Shown here piece by piece: positions 1 through 6,903 of a stretch of 24,088 bases of DNA. Position 1 is the stretch's first letter. Each line of letters opens with the position of its first letter. The position numbers were made by a program, and so were the translations under genes. The notes beneath the pieces were generated by a model. The model worked only from the letters and a program-made list of their open reading frames with translations. It made no database searches and was not told where the DNA came from. This stretch comes from Hungatella sp. UBA4396 (GTDB taxonomy: Bacteria; Bacillota; Clostridia; Lachnospirales; Lachnospiraceae): contig DGRE01000046.1 in assembly GCA_002389905.1 (NCBI GenBank), positions 1 to 24,088 of the forward strand, written 5' to 3'.

Positions 1-40
1 TATTAGAATTTTCAGGGTTTTATATACTGTTCAATCTTCT

Positions 41-82
41 GTTTTCAAAGTGCTTTTTGTGTGTTACTGTCTCAGCAGCAAC
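41..82 (-). promoter_or_regulatory. rRNA-operon-type leader: boxB-like hairpin followed by boxA-like element
   Basis: Read on the minus strand, positions 82-63 form a 7-bp stem (GTTGCTG with CAGTAAC, one G-U pair) around a 6-nt loop. Positions 54-41 read AGCACTTTGAAAAC, close to the Gram-positive rRNA antitermination boxA (TGCTCTTTGAAAAC type). A hairpin followed by boxA, just downstream of strong tandem sigma-A promoters, is the layout of rrn leaders. The inference is that an rRNA operon transcribed leftward begins here and its genes lie beyond position 1. The rRNA itself is not visible, so this remains an inference. Confidence 0.6.
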
Positions 83-88
83 TTTCAT

Positions 89-117
89 ATCTTATCATGG
101 TCAGTGGTTTTTGTCAA
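89..117 (-). promoter_or_regulatory. Sigma-A promoter P2 of the leftward (putative rRNA) transcript
   Basis: On the minus strand a perfect -35 TTGACA (117-112) and a -10 TAAGAT (94-89) are separated by exactly 17 nt. An A-rich stretch at about 118-146 sits just upstream and could act as an UP element. The predicted start near position 82 coincides with the first base of the boxB-like hairpin. Confidence 0.7.
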
Positions 118-206
118 CCACTTTTTTATTTTTCTTCCAAACTTTCTCATCGGTCACCGATGTGTTTAAAAGAAGTTTTTTGCCGCCGTTTTCAGCGGCG
201 AGTTAT

Positions 207-235
207 ATCATAACAAAGGAGGAGACAAATGTCAA
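207..235 (-). promoter_or_regulatory. Sigma-A promoter P1, upstream tandem copy
   Basis: On the minus strand a perfect -35 TTGACA (235-230) and a -10 TATGAT (212-207) have a 17-nt spacer, the same geometry as P2 about 118 bp downstream. Tandem near-consensus promoters are typical of rRNA operons. The predicted start near position 200 falls at the foot of a GC-rich hairpin (200-184), and a 7-bp-arm palindrome (148-162) lies between P1 and P2. Confidence 0.65.
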
Positions 236-430
236 CATTTATTTTACATTATTTTTACATTATTTTCAAATCTCATAATTATCGTATTATGAACCTTATA
301 TTGAAGCTGAAAACTCTTTCACAGACATAAAAATCATTTAATCCAATTCTGGCTGTAAATACAAAAAGAAGAAACTGTAAAATGATAAAACTTCAGATAC
401 CTTCCCAGAACTTCACTTGCATTTCACCTT

Positions 431-480
431 TTTGGTAACCTGTTTTTATTTCTGTAATCTTTTTATTTATTTTAGTAACC
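431..480 (+). repeat. Direct repeat pair TTTGGTAACC / TTTAGTAACC
   Basis: Two 10-bp copies (431-440 and 471-480) match at 9 of 10 positions and start exactly 40 bp apart, about four helical turns. They sit just upstream of the sigma-28-like promoter. A regulator site is possible but unproven. Confidence 0.3.
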
Positions 481-497
481 AAAAGCAGCTCTTATGT

Positions 498-524
498 TAT
501 ATTTCTCCTGCTTTATGTCGATAT
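498..524 (+). promoter_or_regulatory. Sigma-28-like promoter for fapA-response regulator
   Basis: TATA (498-501), a 15-nt spacer and GTCGATAT (517-524) resemble the flagellar sigma factor consensus TAAA-N15-GCCGATAA/T. A consensus sigma-A -10 (TATAAT, 522-527) overlaps it but has no matching -35. The context, a flagellar/chemotaxis region, favours the sigma-28 reading. Confidence 0.4.
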
Positions 525-662
525 AATAAATAAGAGAACATAAAAATCAAGCATTACATACAAAACAATTATTACTGAAAACAGAACAGGAATCCAGCAT
601 TGCCCTTTCGCCTGTTCATCCAAAAGAAAAACTGACATTATATTACGTTAGGGGAGAAAATA

Positions 663-2396
663 ATGAAAGAAAAAAACAGAAAAGGATTATTCGGTCTTTT
701 TCAAAATGTAAAGCACTCCTCCCGCGATTCGGAGGAAGCAAAAAATTCTTCTGCCGTTTCACTGGAGGAGGCGGTTAAAGAAACTTTTGAAGAGACACCC
801 ATTAGCGGGACCGATCAGACAAGTTCTTCAGCAAAGCCTCTTAAAGACGATGAACCGGCGGTCTCCCCCCCATCTATATGGGAGCCTTCCGATGATCCGC
901 ATCTTATCCGCATTAATGAAGATATATTAAACATTGAATGCAATCAGTTCACAACCAAAACCAGTTCCCTTTCAAATGTCTTTAAGCGTACCGCTTCTGT
1001 TTCCCAGGAAGGAGAGGGCACTGAACCAGCCCCCAGGGATGCTCAGCCCCAGCTTTATATTTCAAAGGATGGCATGGCAGCATGGATATATGTTATACCC
1101 CCATTTAACAATGGACGGGACATAAGTGAAAAGGATTTAAGGGCAGTCCTTTCGCAAAGTCGTGTGACAACCGGAATTCTGGAAGACGCTCTCCAATCAA
1201 TTGAAAATGACCTTATTTATGATCAGTCTGTACTGGTTGCAAAGGGAACACTGGCCCGTAACGGAGTTGACGGTTCCATCAATGATCGTTATAAGCGGGT
1301 TCTCCACCTTAAATTTGAGGAGGATGAAAAGGGCTCTGTGGATTATAAGCATCTAAATAATATCCAATCCATAAAAGAGGGGGAGACAATATGCGAAATC
1401 ACCAGGGCTGTACCGGGTCAAAACGGTATCACTGTAACAGGAACCCCTTATCCCTGTACCATCAAAGGAACTGAAGTCCCCGTACCTGCCGGGCGCAATA
1501 CAGTGCCTAATAAAGAAGGGACTCTTCTGATTTCCCAGAAAACAGGCCATGTCACATTTGCAAACGGCAGGTTTCATGTGGATCCTATTCTTAAGATCAA
1601 CGGCAACATCGACAACAGTACCGGAAATCTGGATTATGACGGAGATATTTTCATCAGTGGAGATGTCAGAAACGGTTTTTCCATAAAAGCCACGGGAAGT
1701 ATTGACATCAGAGGTTCTGTGGAAGGTGCAGTTATTACAGCCGGGGGGCCTATTACCATTGCCAGCGGTATGTCGGGAAATGGTAAAGGGGTACTGACCT
1801 CTGAATCTCATATAAAATGCCGGTATCTGGAACATTGCAGTGTCTCAGCCGGCGGAAACGTCTATGCGGAAAGCATTATCAACTCCAAAGTGAAGTGCGG
1901 CCAGGACATTGTGGTGACCTCAGGCATGGGAGCTATCATAGGAGGAACTCTTCTGGCTGCCAACAATATCAATGCCCGCATAATCGGCTCCAAGGTGCGA
2001 AGGCTGATTACAGAGCTGGTCATTGCCAATATCCCGAAAAGCGTGGAAGAATCAGAAAAGCTGACCAGAGAATTGGAACAGCTCCACTATAATATGTCTG
2101 AAGTAAAGAAAAATATTAATTATCTGGAAAACTCCCAGCGGGCGGACAAAGAACAATTATTGGAACGTCTGAGACAGGCAGAGGAATATTTAAGTATCAG
2201 GGAGCAGGGAATTAACAATCGTTTAGAAGAAATCGCCGATGATACTGCGGTTCAGACAGGATTAATCCAATGCCAGCAGCTTCTTCCCGTGGTTCGCATT
2301 CGAATGGGTGCTTCCGTCCTTTTAATTCAGGAGGAATATTCCAAAAGCTTGATTTACAAAAATAATGAAGGCGAGATAGTTATTGGAAGTAATTAG
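663..2396 (+). CDS. FapA (DUF342) family protein
   Basis: This 577-residue protein belongs to the FapA/DUF342 family, often encoded near flagellar and polar-localisation genes and linked to flagellar assembly. A charged, Ser/Pro-rich, probably disordered N-terminal part (about 1-90) is followed by the FapA core. Residues about 314-450 show regularly spaced G/V/I motifs such as GDIFISGDV, expected of a right-handed beta-helix. A Glu/Leu/Arg-rich coiled coil covers about 460-530. There is no signal peptide or membrane segment, so it should be cytoplasmic. The start is set by GGGGAG six nt upstream of ATG. The stop lies 14 bp before the response-regulator gene, so the two are probably co-transcribed. 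Family assignment is firm, but the exact role in this organism is not known. Confidence 0.88.
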   Translation: MKEKNRKGLFGLFQNVKHSSRDSEEAKNSSAVSLEEAVKETFEETPISGTDQTSSSAKPLKDDEPAVSPPSIWEPSDDPHLIRINEDILNIECNQFTTKTSSLSNVFKRTASVSQEGEGTEPAPRDAQPQLYISKDGMAAWIYVIPPFNNGRDISEKDLRAVLSQSRVTTGILEDALQSIENDLIYDQSVLVAKGTLARNGVDGSINDRYKRVLHLKFEEDEKGSVDYKHLNNIQSIKEGETICEITRAVPGQNGITVTGTPYPCTIKGTEVPVPAGRNTVPNKEGTLLISQKTGHVTFANGRFHVDPILKINGNIDNSTGNLDYDGDIFISGDVRNGFSIKATGSIDIRGSVEGAVITAGGPITIASGMSGNGKGVLTSESHIKCRYLEHCSVSAGGNVYAESIINSKVKCGQDIVVTSGMGAIIGGTLLAANNINARIIGSKVRRLITELVIANIPKSVEESEKLTRELEQLHYNMSEVKKNINYLENSQRADKEQLLERLRQAEEYLSIREQGINNRLEEIADDTAVQTGLIQCQQLLPVVRIRMGASVLLIQEEYSKSLIYKNNEGEIVIGSN

Positions 2397-2410
2397 AGGA
2401 GGGACGTTTT

Positions 2411-2788
2411 ATGAAAAGAAAAATTATGATTGTTGATGATTCCATCGTAACGCGTAGTGAGATCGAACAGTTACTGGCAGGTACTGACTTCGATGTGATC
2501 GGCCAGTGCCGAAGCGGTGAAGAGGCTTTGGAAGCTTATGAAAGGGAAAAACCTGATATAGTGACCATGGATATCATCATGCCCGGCATTGACGGAATTG
2601 AAACTTCCCGGCGCTTATTGGAACGCCATCCCGACGCAAGAATCATTATTATCAGTTCCCTGGTCTATAATCAAACACTTGAAATGGTAAAATTCCTGGG
2701 GCCGTCTATTCCCTTTGTATTTAAGCCTATTAAAAAATCTTATTTTATATCTGCTTTGCTGAAGGTATGTGATACTCTTCCGAAGTAG
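2411..2788 (+). CDS. CheY-like single-domain response regulator
   Basis: This 125-residue protein consists only of a receiver domain. Visible landmarks are the acidic pair D9-D10, the phospho-acceptor D54 in the VTMDIIMPG motif, the switch serines S82/S83 in place of the usual Thr, and K105 in the FKPI motif. It lacks an output domain, so it probably signals by protein contact, as CheY does at the flagellar switch. It follows the FapA-like gene by 14 bp with AGGAGGG before the ATG. It is far from cheA and is the only free receiver protein in the window, so it could be a CheA target, but the pairing with FapA allows a dedicated partner instead. The loop before K105 (GPSIPFVFKP) differs from classical CheY. 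Confidence 0.9.
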   Translation: MKRKIMIVDDSIVTRSEIEQLLAGTDFDVIGQCRSGEEALEAYEREKPDIVTMDIIMPGIDGIETSRRLLERHPDARIIIISSLVYNQTLEMVKFLGPSIPFVFKPIKKSYFISALLKVCDTLPK

Positions 2789-2802
2789 AGATGTTGTTTA
2801 TA

Positions 2803-2850
2803 AAAAATGACTGCTGCAAAATAAAATTTTATTTTGCAGCAGTCATTTTT
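2803..2850. terminator. Bidirectional terminator, 24-bp perfect inverted repeat
   Basis: Positions 2803-2826 are the exact reverse complement of 2827-2850. The GC-rich core is TGACTGCTGC, the arms begin and end in A5/T5 runs, and the middle is A/T. It lies between the response-regulator stop (2788) and the convergent transglycosylase stop (2856), and the T-run on either strand lets it act both ways. Confidence 0.9.
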
Positions 2851-2855
2851 AATTC

Positions 2856-3632
2856 TTAGAAAAACATGGATCCAGAAGTCAGATCATTTTCCTCAGACTG
2901 GCCGCCAATTCCGGCGGAAGCCATCTGCATCCGCATTTTCATCAACTCAATGAAATAGAGATAATCCGATTTATCCAGCGTCTGATCACCGCCCAATTCT
3001 TCTGTAAGGCGAATTTGCCCGTAAGGCAAAGAGAGGACCTCCTGGGGAGAAAAACCGTTTGAGTTTGAAAAAGCATTCATAAAACTGATCGGTTCTGACC
3101 GGCGGTATGAAGGAGCACTTAATGCAGATTCTCCCTCTCCCATGTAATTCATGATTTTCGCAACATATTCTCTGGTTTCTTTAAAAGGAGGAATTCCGCC
3201 GTATTTCTGCACATTGTTGGGACCTGCGTTATATGCCGCCAGGGCAAATTCAACATTCCCGTTATAACGGTCCAGATTTTCCCTTAAGTATTTAGCGCCT
3301 CCCATAATATTGCTCCGGGCGTCATAAGGGTCAGACACTCCCAGGGATCTGGCAGTGGAGGGCATCAACTGCATCACTCCTGCTGCCCCTGCTTTTGAAG
3401 TGGCAGAAGGATTAAAATTTGACTCTGCCTTGGCAACTGCCTTTAAAAGCTTTTCAGAAACCCCATATTTTCTTGATGCCTCTGAAAACATCTCATTTAA
3501 GTTTTCCGGAGCCTTTAAGGCTGATTTCAGCACCTGCTTAAAACTTCCTTTAGAAGCCGTCACCTTATGCTCTTTCTGCCCTGCATCAACCTTTGCAAAA
3601 GCAGACAATTTCAACTGGTCTATGGTTGTCAA
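2856..3632 (-). CDS. Lytic transglycosylase (SLT domain), no signal peptide
   Basis: This 258-residue protein carries a family-1 lytic transglycosylase domain (about residues 50-160) that would cleave peptidoglycan glycan strands. Visible motifs are KAVAKAESNFNP with catalytic Glu70, GVMQLMP, and ALAAYNAGP. The start is TTG at 3632, supported by AGGAGG eight nt upstream; no nearby ATG fits. The N-terminus is polar with no signal peptide or membrane segment. Export through the flagellar apparatus, as for rod-associated muramidases, is therefore an attractive inference but not shown. The C-terminal ~90 residues are not recognisable; they include a Met-rich helix and the end SGSMFF. It is the last gene of a leftward operon after two wall-binding proteins and ends at the two-way terminator. 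Confidence 0.85.
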   Translation of the reverse strand: MTTIDQLKLSAFAKVDAGQKEHKVTASKGSFKQVLKSALKAPENLNEMFSEASRKYGVSEKLLKAVAKAESNFNPSATSKAGAAGVMQLMPSTARSLGVSDPYDARSNIMGGAKYLRENLDRYNGNVEFALAAYNAGPNNVQKYGGIPPFKETREYVAKIMNYMGEGESALSAPSYRRSEPISFMNAFSNSNGFSPQEVLSLPYGQIRLTEELGGDQTLDKSDYLYFIELMKMRMQMASAGIGGQSEENDLTSGSMFF

Positions 3633-3666
3633 AACACAATCCTCCTAAATTCAACAATTCCCATTT

Positions 3667-4725
3667 TTACGGAATCCATCTGCCGGAAGCATCCACCCAA
3701 TAGCTTCCCACGTTAGTGCTGCTGGCCATGCTTCCATCGTCATACAGGTAATACCATACTCCTGGCTGGCTCTGTATCCAGCCTGTCAGCATTTCCCCGC
3801 CTGCCGGGTTTAAGTAATACCACTTTCCATTTATAAACTGCCAGCCTGTAGCCAGCTTTCCATCACCGGGATTTAAGTAATACCACCTTTGGCCTGACAA
3901 AAGCCAGCCCGTCTGGCGAATTCCATTTCCGTCAAAATAATACCAGTCATTTAAAATCTGCTTCCAGCTGTTTGTGGGAACTCCTCCGTCTTCCTGCTTG
4001 TAGGTTTCCCCCTTCCAGGTGCCTGACGTATCCCCGTCATACTCCATGATTACATCACTTGATGTAATGTAATCTCCCTCCTTCATATACTTGCGGTCTT
4101 CGGAGGTAAAGCCAATGGCTTTGACTTCATAGTAATAAACCGCATTTTTGTCCATATATTCGGAAAGGTCCACCATATTGGTTCCCACTGAAATTCGTTT
4201 TTTCAGCTTGTCATCAGCATAAAGGGACACCTGATAGCCGGTTGCAAACTCAACCTTTGTCCAGACAGCCTTTGTCTTATTGCTGTCATTCCAGCCGGCA
4301 GCGGCAGTGTTGCCTAGCTTTACCACCGGAACATAATCCACCTTTATTTCAAGAGTATTGTTGTCCACAGCCTTGGCAGAGACAAATTTGGCTCCTGTAA
4401 TCTTGCACTCTGACCGGTTGTAGGAATCGGCAAATACCATGGTATCCGATGTAAGGAATACACTGACTCTTTCATTCTTGCCTGCCTTCCATTTTTCCAG
4501 ATCCCGTTTCCAGACCACATCTCCCACAGACGCACCGGAAACTGTTGTCTTGATTTCCGGCATCAGAATTTCCTGATCTCCGAATTCACTGGTAAATGTA
4601 AGATTTACACTGCGGATCACCACTGATTCAGCGCCATAGACCATGACCGGCACAAGAATTGCCAGAACCAGGACTGCCGCTGCTAAAAAAAAGGTTTCCA
4701 GTTTTCTTATCTCGATTTTTTTCAT
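3667..4725 (-). CDS. Secreted cell-wall-binding repeat protein (shorter paralogue)
   Basis: This 352-residue exported protein has a Lys-rich N-terminus, a hydrophobic core and a likely signal-peptidase site after VYGA (about residue 32). A beta-rich domain (about 35-135) follows, then a fibronectin-III-like domain (about 137-228). From about 251 to the end are roughly five choline-binding-type repeats of the WYYLNPxGGxMLTGW kind, which bind wall teichoic or lipoteichoic acid substituents in related proteins. The start at 4725 is preferred because its ATG overlaps the TGA stop of the upstream paralogue (ATGA, 4722-4725). An ATG at 4734 lies only one nt from GGAG and is too close to it. The architecture matches the gene just upstream, which indicates tandem duplication. 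No enzymatic domain is visible, and the function is not established. Confidence 0.85.
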   Translation of the reverse strand: MKKIEIRKLETFFLAAAVLVLAILVPVMVYGAESVVIRSVNLTFTSEFGDQEILMPEIKTTVSGASVGDVVWKRDLEKWKAGKNERVSVFLTSDTMVFADSYNRSECKITGAKFVSAKAVDNNTLEIKVDYVPVVKLGNTAAAGWNDSNKTKAVWTKVEFATGYQVSLYADDKLKKRISVGTNMVDLSEYMDKNAVYYYEVKAIGFTSEDRKYMKEGDYITSSDVIMEYDGDTSGTWKGETYKQEDGGVPTNSWKQILNDWYYFDGNGIRQTGWLLSGQRWYYLNPGDGKLATGWQFINGKWYYLNPAGGEMLTGWIQSQPGVWYYLYDDGSMASSTNVGSYWVDASGRWIP

Positions 4726-6086
4726 TGCACCCATACTCCATCTTCATTAACAGGGAAACCGTCAATAACCCGGTTGACAGCCATGGTTCCATCCTGATTA
4801 AAATAGCGCCAAAGTCCGTCGATCCTCTGCCAGCCTGTTACCATCACTCCGTCTTCATCTGTATAATAAGTCTGTCCGTTGCGGATAATCCAGCCCTTTA
4901 ACATGGCTCCCTCTAAGCCGCCCTGCAGCGTGTTGAGATAATACCATCTTCCTGCTTCATTGAGCCAGTCCTTCTGCATGGCTCCCTGAGCTGTAAAGCA
5001 GTAATAATAGCCGTCAACCACCTGCCATCCGGTGGCTGCCGCACCCATAGGAGCTGCATACCCGTTATCCGGATAAAAATAATACCATGTGTCACCGATT
5101 TTATTCCAGCCTTTAACCATGGCTCCCTGGGAATCCATGTAATAAATATCTCCGCCTGATAAGAACCAGCCGGTCACCATCTTTCCTTCCCGGTCAAACC
5201 GGTACCAGACTTCGTCAAGGACCAGCCAGGAATCAGCATGGATAGTTCCGTCTCCATACCGGTAATACCAGATGCCGGACTGCTGCTCCCAGCCTTCCTT
5301 AGCCTGTGCATCTGCCGGCACTCCGGGAAGTCTGTCGGCCTCTTTTCCGGTTCCATCCGATACATCCCGGTCTCTGATCACCAGTTCATCCGACTCCACC
5401 CAGCCGCTTTTCTTTCCGTTCTTTAACTCATCCTGCTTATAAGGAACAGAACGGATTTTAAAATAATAAGTGCCCTCCTCCGTCATATACGGATAGAAGT
5501 TATATGTAGTGGCCTTTACCTGCTCTTTTTTCAAAATGACAGATTTCCCCCGGTACAGCCACAGTTCATAGGCTCCCGAAGTATTATCTCCTTTTTCCCA
5601 TACAGCATGTCCAAGCCTTGTGTCTTTCCAGCCCACGTCCTCAGGCTCCGCATACAGTCCCTTAATGGCTTTGACCCTTAAAGTCACCACCAGATCACTT
5701 CCGTTTCTTCTGGCACTGACATAGGAACCGCCATTGACCTTAATTTTGGAGGCCTCATAAGAGGATTTGAAGTAAGCATCGTATTCGTCAGAAGGAGTGA
5801 GGGTGACACTCATCCTCGGTTCCTCACCAATTGTCATATTCTTTGAAGTGGATGTGACCCATTCCGCATCAATGACCTTATACTGCTTTCCTCCTGATGT
5901 CACATAGGCTTCTCCATCTGTTTTATCAATCTGGATGTCCGGCAAACGGTCTCCTGCCTCGATATTCAGTCCCACCTTAATGCTGACTGAATTAATGGAC
6001 TCGGATGCCATTGCTTTACCGGGAATGAGGGCCAGGCAGACAGCCAGAATCAGGGTTGCTGCCGAAACTCTCTTTTTGATTTTCAT
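4722..6086 (-). CDS. Secreted cell-wall-binding repeat protein (longer paralogue)
   Basis: This 454-residue protein starts with a signal peptide (cleavage likely after AMA, residue 27). It continues with a beta-rich domain of the same kind as its downstream neighbour (SVSIKVGLNIE matches SVNLTFTSEFG in position), a fibronectin-III-like domain (about 140-240), a short linker, and then from about residue 265 nine or so Trp/Tyr/Gly wall-binding repeats such as DGVMVTGWQRIDGLW. One repeat carries an insertion (PDNGYAAPMGAAA). AAAGGAGTG seven to eight nt before ATG supports the start. It is the first gene after a sigma-A-like promoter, and the shorter paralogue and a lytic transglycosylase follow. 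The product is probably surface-anchored by non-covalent wall binding. No catalytic domain is recognised. Confidence 0.85.
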   Translation of the reverse strand: MKIKKRVSAATLILAVCLALIPGKAMASESINSVSIKVGLNIEAGDRLPDIQIDKTDGEAYVTSGGKQYKVIDAEWVTSTSKNMTIGEEPRMSVTLTPSDEYDAYFKSSYEASKIKVNGGSYVSARRNGSDLVVTLRVKAIKGLYAEPEDVGWKDTRLGHAVWEKGDNTSGAYELWLYRGKSVILKKEQVKATTYNFYPYMTEEGTYYFKIRSVPYKQDELKNGKKSGWVESDELVIRDRDVSDGTGKEADRLPGVPADAQAKEGWEQQSGIWYYRYGDGTIHADSWLVLDEVWYRFDREGKMVTGWFLSGGDIYYMDSQGAMVKGWNKIGDTWYYFYPDNGYAAPMGAAATGWQVVDGYYYCFTAQGAMQKDWLNEAGRWYYLNTLQGGLEGAMLKGWIIRNGQTYYTDEDGVMVTGWQRIDGLWRYFNQDGTMAVNRVIDGFPVNEDGVWVQ

Positions 6087-6103
6087 GTAATCACTCCTTT
6101 GTA

Positions 6104-6256
6104 TAGTGTTGTAATTACTATTTTACCATAAAAAACCAATTCTCAATCTTACGGTTTTCTTTCCATACTTACAAAATACTAACATTTAAAATGGAATTAG
6201 TCAAATTTGTAACACTAATATATGGTAAAAATACAATGAAGAAAAGAAGTGTTACA
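6104..6256. repeat. Repeated operator-like motifs around the wall-protein promoter
   Basis: Two short motifs recur in both orientations in this gap. AGTGTTACA occurs at 6248-6256, its exact reverse complement at 6208-6216, and a variant TAGTGTTGTA at 6104-6113. TTTTACCATA occurs at 6121-6130 and as its exact reverse complement at 6221-6230, 100 bp apart. The 6208-6216 copy lies directly upstream of the predicted -35. The layout suggests a regulator binding on both sides of the promoter. No known regulator consensus was recognised. Confidence 0.4.
6176..6204 (-). promoter_or_regulatory. Sigma-A-like promoter for the wall-protein/transglycosylase operon
   Basis: On the minus strand TTGACT (6204-6199) and TAGTAT (6181-6176) are separated by 17 nt. 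The predicted start near 6169 leaves a leader of about 80 nt before the ATG at 6086. This would allow the wall-protein genes to be expressed separately from the PilZ operon upstream. Confidence 0.55.
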
Positions 6257-6902
6257 GGGTTTTTCTTCTTTTAAGCTGCTCCTGGAAGGTGAATTTCCGG
6301 ACCAGTGATTCTTGATAGGTAGTCATATCAAAAAAACGGCTTCCATACCGGAAGTATGGCTTCTCCTCTTCTTTGGACAGCCTCTCAGCCCACAGCACCT
6401 GACCCTTCAGTCTGGTGCAGCCTGTATCCGTATCGAAAAGAAATGAATAGATCTGATCCACCATCAATTGATGTTTCGATTCAAATCCAATTCCCCCTGC
6501 GCTGACATCCTTTATTTTGGCATCTACCTGGATTACCTTTCCATCTGGGTCCGCAATTTCCATTATAATAGGAAAAGAAACCTTAACCTTTAAGTCCCGT
6601 CTTCTCTGTTCCGTTCCCATCATTTCATCGATATGACAGGGAACCTTATAAATGGCACTGCCAATTTCCCCTACTTCTTCTCCAGTGATCTTCACCCTTG
6701 CAGACAAGCTGCATTTACATGTGACAAGGCCCTGTATTCCGTCATAAAACACGACTACGCTGTCTATGTTCACCTTATCCATATCCTCTTCCTCAAATAT
6801 GAGGCCAATGCTGTCACTATGGGCATCCACCACTCTCACTTCTGCAAGGAAAACTCCATTTAAAGAATAAATACATGCTTTTTCACATTCATTAAACATC
6901 AT
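6252..6902 (-). CDS. PilZ-domain protein, YcgR-like c-di-GMP receptor
   Basis: This 216-residue protein has a YcgR-type N-terminal beta domain (about 1-95) followed by a PilZ domain (about 97-210). PilZ proteins bind cyclic di-GMP and in YcgR-type proteins slow or bias the flagellar motor. The two ligand motifs are visible. One is RRRDLK at residues 100-105, where the second arginine of the usual RxxxR is Lys105. The other is DVSAGG at 132-137, which fits DxSxxG. There are tandem ATG codons at 6902 and 6899; the second has better spacing (7 nt) from GGTGGAG. It begins one base after the stop of the FlhB-domain gene and probably shares its transcript. Confidence 0.82.
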   Translation of the reverse strand: MMFNECEKACIYSLNGVFLAEVRVVDAHSDSIGLIFEEEDMDKVNIDSVVVFYDGIQGLVTCKCSLSARVKITGEEVGEIGSAIYKVPCHIDEMMGTEQRRRDLKVKVSFPIIMEIADPDGKVIQVDAKIKDVSAGGIGFESKHQLMVDQIYSFLFDTDTGCTRLKGQVLWAERLSKEEEKPYFRYGSRFFDMTTYQESLVRKFTFQEQLKRRKTL

Positions 6903-6903
6903 T

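Larger units (their letters stand above)
236..662 (+). other. AT-rich intergenic region upstream of the FapA-like gene
   Basis: No convincing gene is seen here. The region holds a pair of direct repeats (431-440 and 471-480), a sigma-28-like promoter (498-524), a 7-bp inverted repeat GAACAGG/CCTGTTC (584-590 and 611-617, loop 20 nt), and the GGGGAG ribosome-binding site of the FapA-like gene. If the promoter is real, the transcript has an untranslated leader of roughly 130 nt. No known riboswitch consensus was recognised in it. Confidence 0.5.

Noticed and set aside
103..128. 7-bp inverted repeat AGTGGTT/AACCACT followed by T-run, resembling a plus-strand terminator
   Set aside because: The right arm contains the perfect minus-strand -35 TTGACA with a correctly spaced -10, and no gene is seen ending on its left; the T-run is better read as an UP-like A-tract.
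148..162. Palindrome CATCGGTCACCGATG
   Set aside because: It is real as sequence but lies between P1 and P2 with no known operator match; not listed as a separate site.
184..200. GC-rich hairpin as a terminator
   Set aside because: No T-run follows on either strand; it is better explained as a 5' hairpin of the P1 transcript.
57..278. Open frame of 73 codons on the plus strand
   Set aside because: It runs through the minus-strand tandem promoters and leader, has low-complexity Phe/Ser-rich content and no ribosome-binding site at its start.
236..662. Cyclic-di-GMP riboswitch ahead of the FapA-like gene
   Set aside because: GGTAACC-type segments caught the eye, but the conserved GEMM core was not found.
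1353..1835. 160-codon antisense frame inside the FapA-like gene
   Set aside because: Opposite-strand shadow of a well-supported coding region with no recognisable protein pattern.
4726..4734. Upstream ATG for the shorter wall-binding protein
   Set aside because: Only one nt from GGAG; the ATG at 4725 gives a proper signal peptide start and the ATGA overlap.
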